From positions 62,001-126,000 of the forward strand of contig JAPOHD010000066.1 of NCBI GenBank assembly GCA_026671195.1: a stretch of 64,000 nucleotides of DNA, written 5' to 3'. Below, in pieces: positions 9,476 through 20,000 of the stretch. Position numbers and translations under genes: made by a program. The notes under the pieces were generated by a model. That model was not told where the DNA came from. It saw nothing but the letters and a program-made list of their open reading frames with translations, and made no database searches. Numbering within the stretch: the stretch's first letter is position 1; each line of letters starts with the position of its first letter. The stretch is from Draconibacterium aestuarii (GTDB lineage Bacteria > Bacteroidota > Bacteroidia > Bacteroidales > Prolixibacteraceae).

Positions 9476-12334
9476 TTATTTCGTTTTTATTAATTCAACA
9501 CTCAATTTTGTTAGTGCAGTCAGGTTAACCGGTCCCAAAAGCCCTGATTCCAGAGGATTCCAATGCATGGCAGTAAACGTGCCATCGAGCCCCACATTTG
9601 TTCTCTCATGAGCTGCAAAATTGATGTTGTAGAATTTTTTGTATTGTACACCTCGTTTTTCCAAATCGATCATGCTGTTTGCCATCAGGTTGGTTACCTG
9701 AATCTCCAATTCGTTGTTTTCTGTTAGAAGAGCTCCTGGAATGTTTATTTGAAAATCGGGGCCAACCAGTGTTCCCAGTTTTTCGCCGTTTAGGATAACA
9801 ACTGCCGATTCGTGTACCTTTCCAAGGTTCAACACATATGTGGAAGCATCTTCTGCCGGCTTTTTAAAAGTGGTTTTGTAACTGGCAGTTCCAGAGAACT
9901 TTTGTAATTCATCAGATTCTTCTGTCCATGACTTTAATTCTGACGTTTTATACGACTCGGGTAGGGAAGGAACGCCTTTGGTAAAGCTTATTTCCCATTC
10001 ATTTTTCAGATCTGTTGATGTATTTGAAGTTTGCCACAGTGGAAAGTCAGTTGCTTCAACTGCTGAAGAATACCATTGCAGAATTCGTGTTTCACCGGGT
10101 TTTAGCTGAAGATAAACTTCGCTCTGGATTCCACTCGTTTTTTTAACAGTGGCTTTTCCCATCTCTTCAGTCATCGGATCAAATAGAACAGCTTCTTTTC
10201 CCGACGATTGAATCGTTAACCACTGATCAATGGTTTTACCCGACCAGTTGCTTATAAAATAACAGGTTCCTTCGGGGCGGATAACGCGGTTAAACCAAAG
10301 TCCCGCATCTGCCATACTTTCGGCATAAATATTTTCGGAGTTTAATAGTTCAGGAACGTTTGCACTTTTTACAATCTTTCCGGAACCGTGCGACGCAGAA
10401 GAAACTTCGCCTGTTGTCTGAAAATTTAAACTTTTAACCAGGGTTTGGAATTCTTTTTGCCGTGCTGCCAGATCGGACAATCCGGATACATCGTTTGGTA
10501 GTTCCTTTTCAAAAATGATGGTTGCACCGCCTTCTGCCAAAGCCATCAGTTTTTGCATGGTTTCCAAGGGAATATAATCGGTCGCCGGAATCAGGATGGT
10601 TTTATATTTTACATTTCCTGAAAAGATCGATTGGTTTTGGCAGGTGAGTTTGCCAATTTGTTTGTCCGAAATGTAATCAAAAGTGTATCCTGATTTTATG
10701 AGATGATTACTTAACTGACTTGTTAACTCTTCCGTATGTCCGCCAAAGTGAGGCAAAATAGTACGGTCTCTTTCAGTCCATGCATCGTAAATCGGGAAAT
10801 ACAGCAGGATATCGTTGTTTGGTGTCGAATTTTGCATAAACGACTGGCAGTTGGTAACGTAGCGGTTAACTTCCTTTAAGTCGTTCCACCACGAATTGCT
10901 TGGTGCAAAATGCACTGCTGCATAAAACATCCAGCCCGGGTATTCTTCAGCTTTAGGAGAATAAGGTGTTCCGTGGTACACAATGTGGTTCACACCGTTG
11001 GCAAGGTAATTATCGAGGTTTTGTTTTACCGCCGAAAGATTGGCAAGAAAATGTTCGTCGAGCCAGGTTGCTGCTTCGCAGGCAATTAAAGGTTTGCCCG
11101 AAACATGTCCGGCTGAAGTGGCCATTTTTATACGCATCGGGTCGGTTCCTTCTGTTTCTGGAATGTGACTGGCTTCGTATAAATCCAAAATATTGGCAGG
11201 CGATCCGTGTGCCTGATTACGAATTATGGCCTGATGCGATTCGGCCCAGCCGGCCCACACTTTTGTAAACCGGTCGAGTAACAAATCTGAAATTGTTTCG
11301 CGGTAATCGCACAACACACGTTTGTTGTTTTCTTCTGTGTCGTTGCCAAATAAGGCAGGTAAATATTGTTTCAGGTCGTAGCCTCTTCTATTCTTAAATT
11401 CGTCGAAAAAAAGTGGTGTCCAGTTGGAGTCTCCCCGGGCATCGTCCACTTCGTATGAGTCGTTAAAAAAGGCACGTAAACCGGTTAAATCAATGTCTTT
11501 TGCATTTTTATCAAAGTCAGCTAAAAAGAGTTTGGCTGCTTCTTCCGAGAAATGGTCAATTACGTTTCCTTCGCCACCGGTGCCGGCGCGTTCCACCATT
11601 TTACCGTGCCAGCCCTGAAAAACTGCATATAAATTCCAATCTCCTTCCGGAGCTTCCCAGTTAAGCGTCCCATCCGAATCCACTTTATCTGTTAATTCAA
11701 GCACTTCACCGTTTTTATTAAATGCCATTAGGGTTTGCAGGGGCAGCGGCTTTTCAAATTGTACCTGATCGAGAGCCAGTTCCTGCAGATTGGTGTTGCT
11801 GCTGATGGGGAATTTTACTTCCGATATATCAACCCGGTGTCCAACAGCACGCACGGCTGCCGGCTGAATAAATTGTACTTTCTCATTTAATTTTTCGCCA
11901 CCTTTTAAACTGTAACTTTTAAACTGTACATTTTTACAGGCGTGTTCAGCACCAATCCAGGGACCGCCAAATGGCCAGCCCGAAGCATTTGCCAAATCAA
12001 TGCCCAAACCAAGTCGTTGTCCTTCTTTTAAAGTATGTTCAAACATGGCCATCCATTCCGATGACTGGAAACTGAGTGATTGATCTTCGTATCCTTTTAC
12101 ATCGTAAATCGGAGTAATTTCAACGCCACCAAATCCGGCTGCTTCCAGTTCCTCCATGTTGGCGGTTAAGTCGCCGGCATTTACAGCACTGCCATGCCAC
12201 CACCAACGGGTCCAGGGTTTTGTTTCATTGGTTTTTTCGGGCCATGTAACTTGCTGTGGCTTTTGGCATGAACTACCAATAAGGCCGATTACCAAAGCTG
12301 TAAAAATGATTTTTAGATAAGATTTTGGTGTCAT
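9476..12334 (-). CDS. GH106 alpha-L-rhamnosidase lipoprotein
   Basis: A 952-residue protein with lipobox IGSSC (Cys23). The N-terminal half has the GH106 hallmarks: PWTRWWWHGSAVNAGDL, ELEAAGFGGVEITPIYD, GIDLANASGWPFGGPW, GLRAFFNDSYEVDDARG, and the acidic segment IACEAATWLDEHF near residue 430, where the family's catalytic glutamates are expected. The segment GVNHIVYHGTPYSP is also conserved in the family. The C-terminus is a beta-sandwich ending in a jelly-roll module (VILNGEKLGT, LTENNELEIQVTNL). The enzyme releases terminal alpha-L-rhamnose from rhamnogalacturonan oligosaccharides, probably in the periplasm. A 73-bp gap separates it from the SGNH hydrolase upstream. Confidence 0.92.
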   Translation of the reverse strand: MTPKSYLKIIFTALVIGLIGSSCQKPQQVTWPEKTNETKPWTRWWWHGSAVNAGDLTANMEELEAAGFGGVEITPIYDVKGYEDQSLSFQSSEWMAMFEHTLKEGQRLGLGIDLANASGWPFGGPWIGAEHACKNVQFKSYSLKGGEKLNEKVQFIQPAAVRAVGHRVDISEVKFPISSNTNLQELALDQVQFEKPLPLQTLMAFNKNGEVLELTDKVDSDGTLNWEAPEGDWNLYAVFQGWHGKMVERAGTGGEGNVIDHFSEEAAKLFLADFDKNAKDIDLTGLRAFFNDSYEVDDARGDSNWTPLFFDEFKNRRGYDLKQYLPALFGNDTEENNKRVLCDYRETISDLLLDRFTKVWAGWAESHQAIIRNQAHGSPANILDLYEASHIPETEGTDPMRIKMATSAGHVSGKPLIACEAATWLDEHFLANLSAVKQNLDNYLANGVNHIVYHGTPYSPKAEEYPGWMFYAAVHFAPSNSWWNDLKEVNRYVTNCQSFMQNSTPNNDILLYFPIYDAWTERDRTILPHFGGHTEELTSQLSNHLIKSGYTFDYISDKQIGKLTCQNQSIFSGNVKYKTILIPATDYIPLETMQKLMALAEGGATIIFEKELPNDVSGLSDLAARQKEFQTLVKSLNFQTTGEVSSASHGSGKIVKSANVPELLNSENIYAESMADAGLWFNRVIRPEGTCYFISNWSGKTIDQWLTIQSSGKEAVLFDPMTEEMGKATVKKTSGIQSEVYLQLKPGETRILQWYSSAVEATDFPLWQTSNTSTDLKNEWEISFTKGVPSLPESYKTSELKSWTEESDELQKFSGTASYKTTFKKPAEDASTYVLNLGKVHESAVVILNGEKLGTLVGPDFQINIPGALLTENNELEIQVTNLMANSMIDLEKRGVQYKKFYNINFAAHERTNVGLDGTFTAMHWNPLESGLLGPVNLTALTKLSVELIKTK

Positions 12335-12407
12335 TGAATAAAGTTTTTTTCGTTTATAAAACGAATGTTAAGTTGGTTGATCCTAATAATATAAGCCGGG
12401 AGATCTG

Positions 12408-13175
12408 CTACTTGTCGATTAATAATCCGGCTACTTTTTTGTTCCATTCGCGTGCAATTAGCTCATGGCCAGCAGGCATGGGATGAATACCATCCCAAAT
12501 CCAATAGTTGGCCGGTGCTTTTTCACAAGCTTCTGTAAACGGTTTCTGTAATTCAACATAAACTGTATCGAATTCTTTGGCTAATTTACGAATAACAGTT
12601 TGTCGCTTTTGTATTTCATGCTGATATGTTTCCAGTTTGTCGGCGACTCTTCCAACCGGCAAACAAAAGGGTTCACATAAAATTATCTTTGTATTTGGTA
12701 AAGCCTTTTTTGTTTGGTTTAAGATGTTACGATAATGCTCTTCAAATTTTTCGATGGATTCCGGTTCCCTGTCCCAAATAGTTGCTGCAACATCGTTTAT
12801 TCCAACTAAAATGCTAATTACATCAGGTTTTAAATCGAGCGTGTCTTTTTGCCATCGGGTTTCCAGATCTCTTACCCGGTTCCCACTAATGCCGCGATTG
12901 TAAAACATAAACTTCTTTTCCGGATAGTCAAACCAATATTTACTTGAAATAATAAACTGGTAACCGTGTCCCATTACATGGTTCCAATCGTCATTTCTGG
13001 TACGATTTCCATCTGTTATAGAGTCACCTTGAAAAAGTATAGTCAGGCCACTTTTACCCTCTTTCTGAAGCACCGATCTGCTTGTGTTAACGGCAGATAG
13101 TAAACCGGGTGCAGTAAAGGCTGCCACTCCGGCAATGCCTGTTTTTCTAATAAAGTTTCTTCTCGACTTATTCAT
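12408..13175 (-). CDS. SGNH/GDSL hydrolase with Tat-like leader, putative carbohydrate acetylesterase
   Basis: The 255-residue protein from Met at 13175 begins MNKSRRNFIRKTG followed by a hydrophobic stretch, a twin-arginine-type leader. All SGNH blocks are visible: FQGDSITDG (block I, nucleophile Ser), GISGNRV (block II Gly), LVGINDV (block III Asn) and WDGIHPMP (block V Asp-x-x-His). The open frame extends to a TTG at 13208, with another ATG at 13193, but the Tat leader argues for 13175. SGNH enzymes in PULs usually remove O-acetyl groups from pectic sugars, and that role is inferred. It lies between the GH106 and the (alpha/alpha)6 hydrolase genes of the ECF-controlled PUL. Confidence 0.85.
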   Translation of the reverse strand: MNKSRRNFIRKTGIAGVAAFTAPGLLSAVNTSRSVLQKEGKSGLTILFQGDSITDGNRTRNDDWNHVMGHGYQFIISSKYWFDYPEKKFMFYNRGISGNRVRDLETRWQKDTLDLKPDVISILVGINDVAATIWDREPESIEKFEEHYRNILNQTKKALPNTKIILCEPFCLPVGRVADKLETYQHEIQKRQTVIRKLAKEFDTVYVELQKPFTEACEKAPANYWIWDGIHPMPAGHELIAREWNKKVAGLLIDK

Positions 13176-13214
13176 GGTTCCGATATTATACATTATTGTA
13201 TTGAGCAACTGAGC

Positions 13215-15368
13215 TTAAAAAACTGGTTTCAAATTTTCCCATTTTACATCCCAGTCTTCCGGAAAACCGGGATTTTGTTTTGTGTTGCCTTCATAACCGG
13301 CGCACATCATTGCTACTGCTGTCAATACGCCTCCATTTCCTGGAAGATACAATCGCAGACGTTGATCCTGGTAATTGTGTCCGTTTTTCAGATAGGTATT
13401 TTTTTGTACGCCTTTTAATAAAAGATCTACCGCTTTTTCCGGTTTTCCCAAACGGGTTGCACTCATAGCGGCCATCGGATAGTCCCAACCCCAGGTACGC
13501 GTCCAGTTCCAGGTTTTCTCTATGTAATCGAATGTGTTACTCATCACTGCGGTATCCATTTTTACCGTAGCAGGTAAAATCCCAAAGGCTCCTAAAACCA
13601 TTGGATGATCGGAATAATATTCTTCATTTTCATACGAATCGGGTGCACTTTCAGCAGCCAGATACAATCCGTTTTTCTGCGCAAAAGGAGGCAATCCGTC
13701 TATTATTTCCTGCCAATCGGGATTAATTGGTTTGCCCATTCTTTCATGCCACTTTTGTGCAACAGACAACGCCCAGTGCCAGTAAGCGACTTCAAAAGGC
13801 GGATTAGTTGTAATCTCCCGAATCAGACTTTCCTGTGCAGGAATTAGTGGCGGACCTAAAATGTATCGTTTGTTTTTTTCTTCGTAACGTGTAAAATCGG
13901 CCATAAATTCGGCGGTTGCCAAAACCAGTTTTGCATATTTTTCAAGTGTTTCCGCGCTCGGATTGTTTTGATAACACTGTTCGGCAAAATAAATAATATG
14001 CGGTTGCTGCCAGATTAAAAATTCACCCACTCCCGATGGGCTGTCGTTTCCTGACGAATCGGTCATTTTAGGCCAGCGCACTCCTTCGTAGCCCTGAATT
14101 GATGCCTTTGTTTTAGCTTTGTCGAAAATGGCATTGTAATAGCCCAAACTCTTCTCCAAAAGTTCGGTTCGGTTCCAATAGGCAAAATGTACACCGTGCC
14201 ACCAGTGCATTTCCAGATGTGGTTTGCCGTACCAGCTGTTGTAGGTTAAACCGGTTTCCTGTGGCGGAAAATTTCCTGCACACTGAACGCGGGTGAGGTA
14301 TTGCGACAATACTACACGACGTTCGATTTCAGCAGCACGCGGATCGGCAGTGGCTGAAAAATCGACTGCTCCGCCCGATTGCCAGAATTCCTCCCATTTT
14401 TGAGTGCTGTAGTCTTTTGTGTTTTCGAAATCCGTGGTTTCTGAAAAATCGTTTTTAGGGCTAAATGCTACAAATACTGAAATTTCAGTTGTTTTAGTTG
14501 CAGGTTGAAGTACAAAATAATGGTCCTCTTTTGTAAGCAAATCAGCATTTCCGGTCCAGTTTACCTGCACAAAATATTTTGTTGTATCAATGGAATGTTC
14601 AAAAATAGCACTGTTGTTTGTTTTTGCAATAATGGCTGAATGATGCAGGCTTTGGTTGCCCCAGTCGCAGCCATCGCCGCCCCACAAGGCAGTTGGATAG
14701 GGGAAACGGAGCTTAATTCCGAGAAGCCCTTTTTTAAAACGGTCGAAATTAATGTTTGCGGCAATAAAATCTTTTTCGGGATGCGAAAGCGTTGTTACAC
14801 GGATATTCTCGTTTTCCACATCGAAACTACTTGTGATCAGTCCTTCCCATAAATTAAGCTTCTGATTGATGTTGGTGATCTGTGTGGCTTCCACCGTCGA
14901 CTTATCCTGGTTTAAAAGTTCAAGCCCTATGCTTCCAAGGTGCAAACGGTGTGGATTTTCTCTGAAATAATTGGCCGCATCTTTTTGTCTGCCTGCCTCT
15001 TTCCACTGCACGGCATAAGGAATTTTACGACCTTCAACATCGTAATATTTGTAGGTATCTTTTAGTTCAAAATTTTCTGTGTTTGGATAGCTGTGCCATC
15101 CCCATTCGCTCATTGTTCCCAATGGAATTCCATTTTCGTAGATCTCAGGAAAAGTTTGAAGGCCGGTTGCATCAACTGTTAAAGCAAATTTTCCGTTTCC
15201 AACAGTTAACGATGCAAGTGTATCGAATGATGTATTTTCGATATTGTGACGGGTAACTACTTCGAAACGGTTAATTTTTGAGGTCTGGTTTGTGCTTGTT
15301 GAACACGATAAAACAGACCATAAAACAAGCGCGGATAACAGGCTAATTTTAAACTTTTTGAGATTCAT
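13215..15368 (-). CDS. (alpha/alpha)6-barrel glycosidase-like lipoprotein (GH65/GH95-like fold)
   Basis: A 717-residue protein with lipobox SVLSC (Cys22). An N-terminal beta-sandwich (about 30-310) has TLASLTVGNGKFALTVD, which resembles the opening of GH65/GH95 proteins. The helical barrel contains RRVVLSQYLTRVQCAG, SWYGKPHLEMHWWHGVHF (a conserved acidic/aromatic core) and GYEGVRWPKMTD, followed by a C-terminal segment with LYLPGNGGVLTAVAMM. These motifs recur in Bacteroidetes PUL proteins whose activity I cannot name. The expected role is hydrolysis of a pectin-derived oligosaccharide in the periplasm. It is the first enzyme gene after the susCD pair and is separated from susD by a stem-loop. 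Exact family and substrate are uncertain. Confidence 0.72.
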   Translation of the reverse strand: MNLKKFKISLLSALVLWSVLSCSTSTNQTSKINRFEVVTRHNIENTSFDTLASLTVGNGKFALTVDATGLQTFPEIYENGIPLGTMSEWGWHSYPNTENFELKDTYKYYDVEGRKIPYAVQWKEAGRQKDAANYFRENPHRLHLGSIGLELLNQDKSTVEATQITNINQKLNLWEGLITSSFDVENENIRVTTLSHPEKDFIAANINFDRFKKGLLGIKLRFPYPTALWGGDGCDWGNQSLHHSAIIAKTNNSAIFEHSIDTTKYFVQVNWTGNADLLTKEDHYFVLQPATKTTEISVFVAFSPKNDFSETTDFENTKDYSTQKWEEFWQSGGAVDFSATADPRAAEIERRVVLSQYLTRVQCAGNFPPQETGLTYNSWYGKPHLEMHWWHGVHFAYWNRTELLEKSLGYYNAIFDKAKTKASIQGYEGVRWPKMTDSSGNDSPSGVGEFLIWQQPHIIYFAEQCYQNNPSAETLEKYAKLVLATAEFMADFTRYEEKNKRYILGPPLIPAQESLIREITTNPPFEVAYWHWALSVAQKWHERMGKPINPDWQEIIDGLPPFAQKNGLYLAAESAPDSYENEEYYSDHPMVLGAFGILPATVKMDTAVMSNTFDYIEKTWNWTRTWGWDYPMAAMSATRLGKPEKAVDLLLKGVQKNTYLKNGHNYQDQRLRLYLPGNGGVLTAVAMMCAGYEGNTKQNPGFPEDWDVKWENLKPVF

Positions 15369-15465
15369 ACGATTAAATTTTACTATTGTTTGAATGAAGA
15401 AAAAGGCTATTACGAAATTGAATTTGTATTAATTCTGATTTTCTTTTAAAATGTTGGTTAAATAG

Positions 15466-15512
15466 GAGAGGACAAAACAGCCGGTAATTCCCTTCACTTG
15501 TCTTGTCCTCTC
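15466..15512 (-). terminator. Stem-loop between susD and enzyme genes
   Basis: Perfect 10-bp inverted repeat: GAGAGGACAA at 15466-15475 and TTGTCCTCTC at 15503-15512, with a 27-nt loop. It lies 50 bp after the susD stop on the minus strand. No clean U-run follows, so it is better read as a partial attenuator or mRNA-stabilising hairpin that sets susCD expression above the downstream enzyme genes than as a full terminator. Confidence 0.5.
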
Positions 15513-15561
15513 TGCTAAAATAACTAAACTATTCTACAATAAAAAGTCAGATTTACATCTG

Positions 15562-17067
15562 TTACTCGTAACCCTTATTTTGAGAATATAATCCCTCTTT
15601 AACATCCATTTGCTCTTGAGGGATTGGATAAATTATATGATCTGCATTGATTGATTTGCGCATCTGATCAGCTACGTCTTCAACCGGAATCCAGGCATTC
15701 ATTACGTCAAGTACTTTTCCTGTGCGTACCAAATCGTGCCAGCGTAAACCTTCTCCCAGAAATTCTTTACGTCGTTCTTCCAAAAGATCGTCTAATGTTG
15801 CATTAGAAAGAGGTTCGATTCCAACACGAGCTCTAACATCGTTAATAATTTTATCAACATCGGCCTGAGAGCCTGGAGCACCTTGCAGGATACATTCTGC
15901 TTTCATTAACAGAACATCGGTGAATCGGAGAATTGGAAAATTGATACCGAAATCAAAACGGTCGGCACCCCAGGTTGCCGGATCGGGACGTGAGAATTTT
16001 ATGGTAACCGGATCTTCTACATACTGACCATTACTTTCGTCCACATAACCCATTTGAACATTAAATGCAAAGCGGGCATCGTTTATGGTATCGTATGAGT
16101 TGATAAGATCAAATGATACATCTTTGGTTTCAAGACCGATGGCATATGGATAACCAACAGAACGCCAATATGCAGAACCTGCCAACTCTCCGGGATATGC
16201 ACAACCCACACCAAGGCCACCTTTTTGATACTGGATATCAAAAACAATATCAGAGTTGTTTTCATTGAGCAGATCGAATGTGGCTGCATAATCATCGAGC
16301 ATATCAAAAGGTCCGCCAATTACCTCGTTTAACAAACTTAGAGCCTGGGTATAATCATTTGTTTCCAAACAAGGTCCATCAGTATGAAGAACAGGACCAG
16401 AGCGGGTTAAATAAACCCTGGCAAGAATACCTTTAGCTGTGTATGAAGTTGCACGGCCAATATTATCGCCGGTGTACGATGTAGGCAATAATGAAGCTGC
16501 ATCCTGTAAATCTGAAATAATCAGATCGTATACTTCCGATACCGGATTTCTTCCTATTTCTAATGCTTCAGTTGGCGTAACCAGATGATCGATAACCGGT
16601 ACAGGTCCAAAATACTTAAGCAAATCGAAATAGAACAGAGCCCTTAAAAATTTGGCTTCACCTTCAAATTGATTACGTTTTGTGGCATCAGGAACCAAAT
16701 CTTCTGAAATGTTGTCTAACACAGTATTGGCACGCATAATGCCTGTGAAGTTTGTATTCCATGCTTCTTTCATGTATTCGTTTGTGGCAAGGGTAAGGGC
16801 AAAATTATTTACCGGTTCGTGGGCACGAACCCCCATTGATCCAACTCCGTAAATATTATCGGAACGAACATCAGATAAATGGAATTGTCGTTCAGGATAT
16901 GAACTTAATGACTTATAAACGCCATTGATTGCCTGCTCAAAACCTTTTTCACTGGTGAAAAATCCGTCTGAACTGATGGCTGAAATTGGCACCTGATTTA
17001 ATTCGTCTTCACAGGCGGTTAAACCTACTATGAAGAATGCTAAAAGGATAATTATATTTTTTTTCAT
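15562..17067 (-). CDS. SusD/RagB-family glycan-binding lipoprotein (PUL 1)
   Basis: A 501-residue protein with lipobox GLTAC (Cys19). It has the SusD fold: N-terminal TPR-like helices with FFTSEKGFEQAINGVYKSL, the FLRALFYFDLLKYFGPVPVI segment shared by nearly all RagB/SusD proteins, and a C-terminal RagB region with FPILRFTDVLLMKAE and LLEERRKEFLGEGLRWHDLVR. It sits on the outer leaflet as the lid of the SusC transporter and captures the oligosaccharide. Gene order is susC then susD with a 19-bp gap. The paired SusC has an STN domain, so this complex probably both imports and senses its ligand. Confidence 0.96.
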   Translation of the reverse strand: MKKNIIILLAFFIVGLTACEDELNQVPISAISSDGFFTSEKGFEQAINGVYKSLSSYPERQFHLSDVRSDNIYGVGSMGVRAHEPVNNFALTLATNEYMKEAWNTNFTGIMRANTVLDNISEDLVPDATKRNQFEGEAKFLRALFYFDLLKYFGPVPVIDHLVTPTEALEIGRNPVSEVYDLIISDLQDAASLLPTSYTGDNIGRATSYTAKGILARVYLTRSGPVLHTDGPCLETNDYTQALSLLNEVIGGPFDMLDDYAATFDLLNENNSDIVFDIQYQKGGLGVGCAYPGELAGSAYWRSVGYPYAIGLETKDVSFDLINSYDTINDARFAFNVQMGYVDESNGQYVEDPVTIKFSRPDPATWGADRFDFGINFPILRFTDVLLMKAECILQGAPGSQADVDKIINDVRARVGIEPLSNATLDDLLEERRKEFLGEGLRWHDLVRTGKVLDVMNAWIPVEDVADQMRKSINADHIIYPIPQEQMDVKEGLYSQNKGYE

Positions 17068-17086
17068 TGCTATTCAGATTTAATCG

Positions 17087-20000
17087 TTAAAAAGTAATGT
17101 TTGCTCCAAAAATCATTGATTTTGCCAATGGGGCACCACCGTAGTCATCACCACTGGTATTTACAGCTTCAGGATTGAACCCACCGTAGTAATTGTCGTT
17201 ACCAAACCAGTTTTCAGCAGTGACATAAATGCGTACTCCGCTAACTACGTTGCTTTTGATGTGTTGTCCCAAATCGTAACCAAGGGTAATATTTCTTACT
17301 CTCCAATAATCATTAGAGTACATCCAGTCTGTGTTCTTAATTCGACCAAAACTTGAATTCACTTTTCCTTTCAATCCATCACCCGGATCTTCCGGAGATC
17401 TCCAACGATCGGCCCAAAGTCCGATTGCCTGGTCTAACCATCCCATACCGGTTCTGTCCATAGCCCTTCCAAAAGTTGAGTAGAGTGTTCCTCCGTGTTG
17501 TCCCTGAACTAAAATATTCAGATCGAAACCTTTATAACGGAAGTTATTGGTTATACCCCAAACGTAGTCTGGATTTGGATGTCCCAAAATCTGACGGTCA
17601 TCCGGAGAAATAACTCCATCACCATTGTAATCAACATATTTTGGATCTCCTTCCACCTGGTTCCCATACAATGCCGCTCCGGCATCAATGTCAGCCTGAG
17701 TTAAAATTCCATCCTGTTTTACTACATTAATGCTGTACATGGGTTCACCTACGGTAAGAATGTTGTGTTGAATATCGTATGCTCCACCTAAAATTGGTGT
17801 ATTATTCGGTCCTAACTGACGTACTTCGTTGGCGTTAAACCCTAAGTTGAAACTGGTTGTCCACTCAAATGCTCCGGAAAAGTTTCTGCTATTTAATTCA
17901 AATTCCCAACCGTGATTAAATACTTCTCCAATGTTTGTAAGAGCTGTGGTAAAACCTGTTGCTGCAGGTACCGGAATACTTAGTAAAAGGTTGGTATTTG
18001 TTTTTGTATAGTATTCAATAGAACCATAAACACGATTGCTGTATATTCCAAAATCCAGTCCATAGTTTAAGGTTTCCGATTCTTCCCATCCTAAATCTCC
18101 GTTTGGATAATTTTTTGATGCCTGACCAACCACCTTTGAACCGTTAAATGAATAATCAGCTGCCTGTAGCAAAGCGATATGAGTATAATCGCCAATACTG
18201 TTGTTTCCTGCTTTACCCCAACTAAAGCGCGCTTTTAAGTTGCTTAACCAGTCAACATCAGCTAAAAAGCTTTCTTCAGAAACACGCCATCCGAACGACG
18301 CTGCCGGGAAAATCCCCCATTTAGTATCGTTTCCAAAACGTGAAGAACCATCGCGACGGATACTGGCAGTTAACAAATAACGCTCCATGTAACTGTAGTT
18401 TACCCTTCCGAAATAAGACAGCAACACACTTTGAGATTCGTATGTATCGGTTGCAGTCGCTTTAATGTCATTGGCATCATTTAAAGTGGTGATATAATCG
18501 GTACCAAAACCACCTGTTGTTCCAATTCTAAAATTTTCCAGTTTATTGAAATTATAAGAGAAACCTGCTACTGCCGAAACATTGTGGGTTTCATTATAAA
18601 CTCTATTGTACGCAAGTGTATTTTCGTTTACAAACGTTTGACGGGTAAAACCACTATAACTGCCGCTGGCAACACGTGCTGAAGGCGTTTTCCCATTAAC
18701 AAATGCTGGTCTGTAATATTTGTATTTCTGATCGGTATGATCAATGTTTGCTGATGATTTAAATTTTAACCCATCAATAATTTCATACTCACCAAAGATG
18801 GTTGCCAGTGTTCTGAAAATTTTGGTTTCTCCAATTGTATTTTCTAAAACGGCAACCGGACTGTTACGCGAGTTTCCATAAGTTAACTGTCCGTTCTCGC
18901 CAACGTTAATATTTAAGCTAACTTCTTCTTCAGTTATTGGAGGCATTCCAACAGCAACGTGTAAAATACGGTCTTTCCCTTCTACTCCCGGATCCTGGCC
19001 AATTGAATATGAAGGTGCTATGTTGATTCCTGCGGTAATTTTTTCGTTTGGTGTTACTTCAATATTTGTACGCATCGAGAAACGCTCGTAATCAACATTG
19101 TTAAAATAGGCTTGCTGATTAAGGTAATCACCCGATACAAAATATTTAATTCCATCGTTTCCACCATTGGCCGAAAGCTGGTAGTTTTGCACAATACCTT
19201 TTCTGAAAACTTCATCTTGCCAGTCAACCGATTCATATTTTCCCAGGTCACTTTTATACCAATCCGCATCAGGAATTTGGTTGCGGTCGAAACTGCCAAT
19301 GTTGGCAATGCGTGTTGCATAATCATCTGAAGCCGATCGGTTCTGGTCTCCCGGATCTTTTGATATATAATTAACATCCATATATTCGATGGCACGGTCG
19401 ATCCACTCATCAGTATTTAATACATCCATTTTACGGTTGGGTTCATTCCATCCGCTGTACATGTTAAAGTTGATGGTTGGTTTCCCTGTTTTTCCTTTTT
19501 TAGTTTGAATGAGTACAACACCGTTTGAAGCTCTCGAACCATAGATTGCAGCTGCTGCCGCATCTTTTAAAACCTGGATTGATTCAATGTCGTTGGGATT
19601 GATGTTATCTAAAGGATTACCAGATGAGAAACCTCCCGATGAATTTTGTGTTGACATTTCCAGCGGAAATCCATCGATAACATACAATGGCTCATTGTTT
19701 GCTGTAATCGATCCTGTTCCACGAATTTGGATACTCATCCCTTTACCGGGCATTCCACTGGTTTGTTTTACGCGAACACCAGCCATTTGACCTACTAAAG
19801 CCTGATCGAGGCGTTGAACAGGACGTTCGTTTAACTGGTCTGCGCTGTAGTGTGCAATTGCACCGGTAACCGATGCTTTCTTTTGTGTACCGTAACCAAC
19901 TGCTATTACTTCTTCAATACCAATTGCATCAGGTTCAAGAGTAATATTAATTTCGGTTTTACCTGCAACAGCAATTTCCTGTGGTTTCATTCCTACAAAA

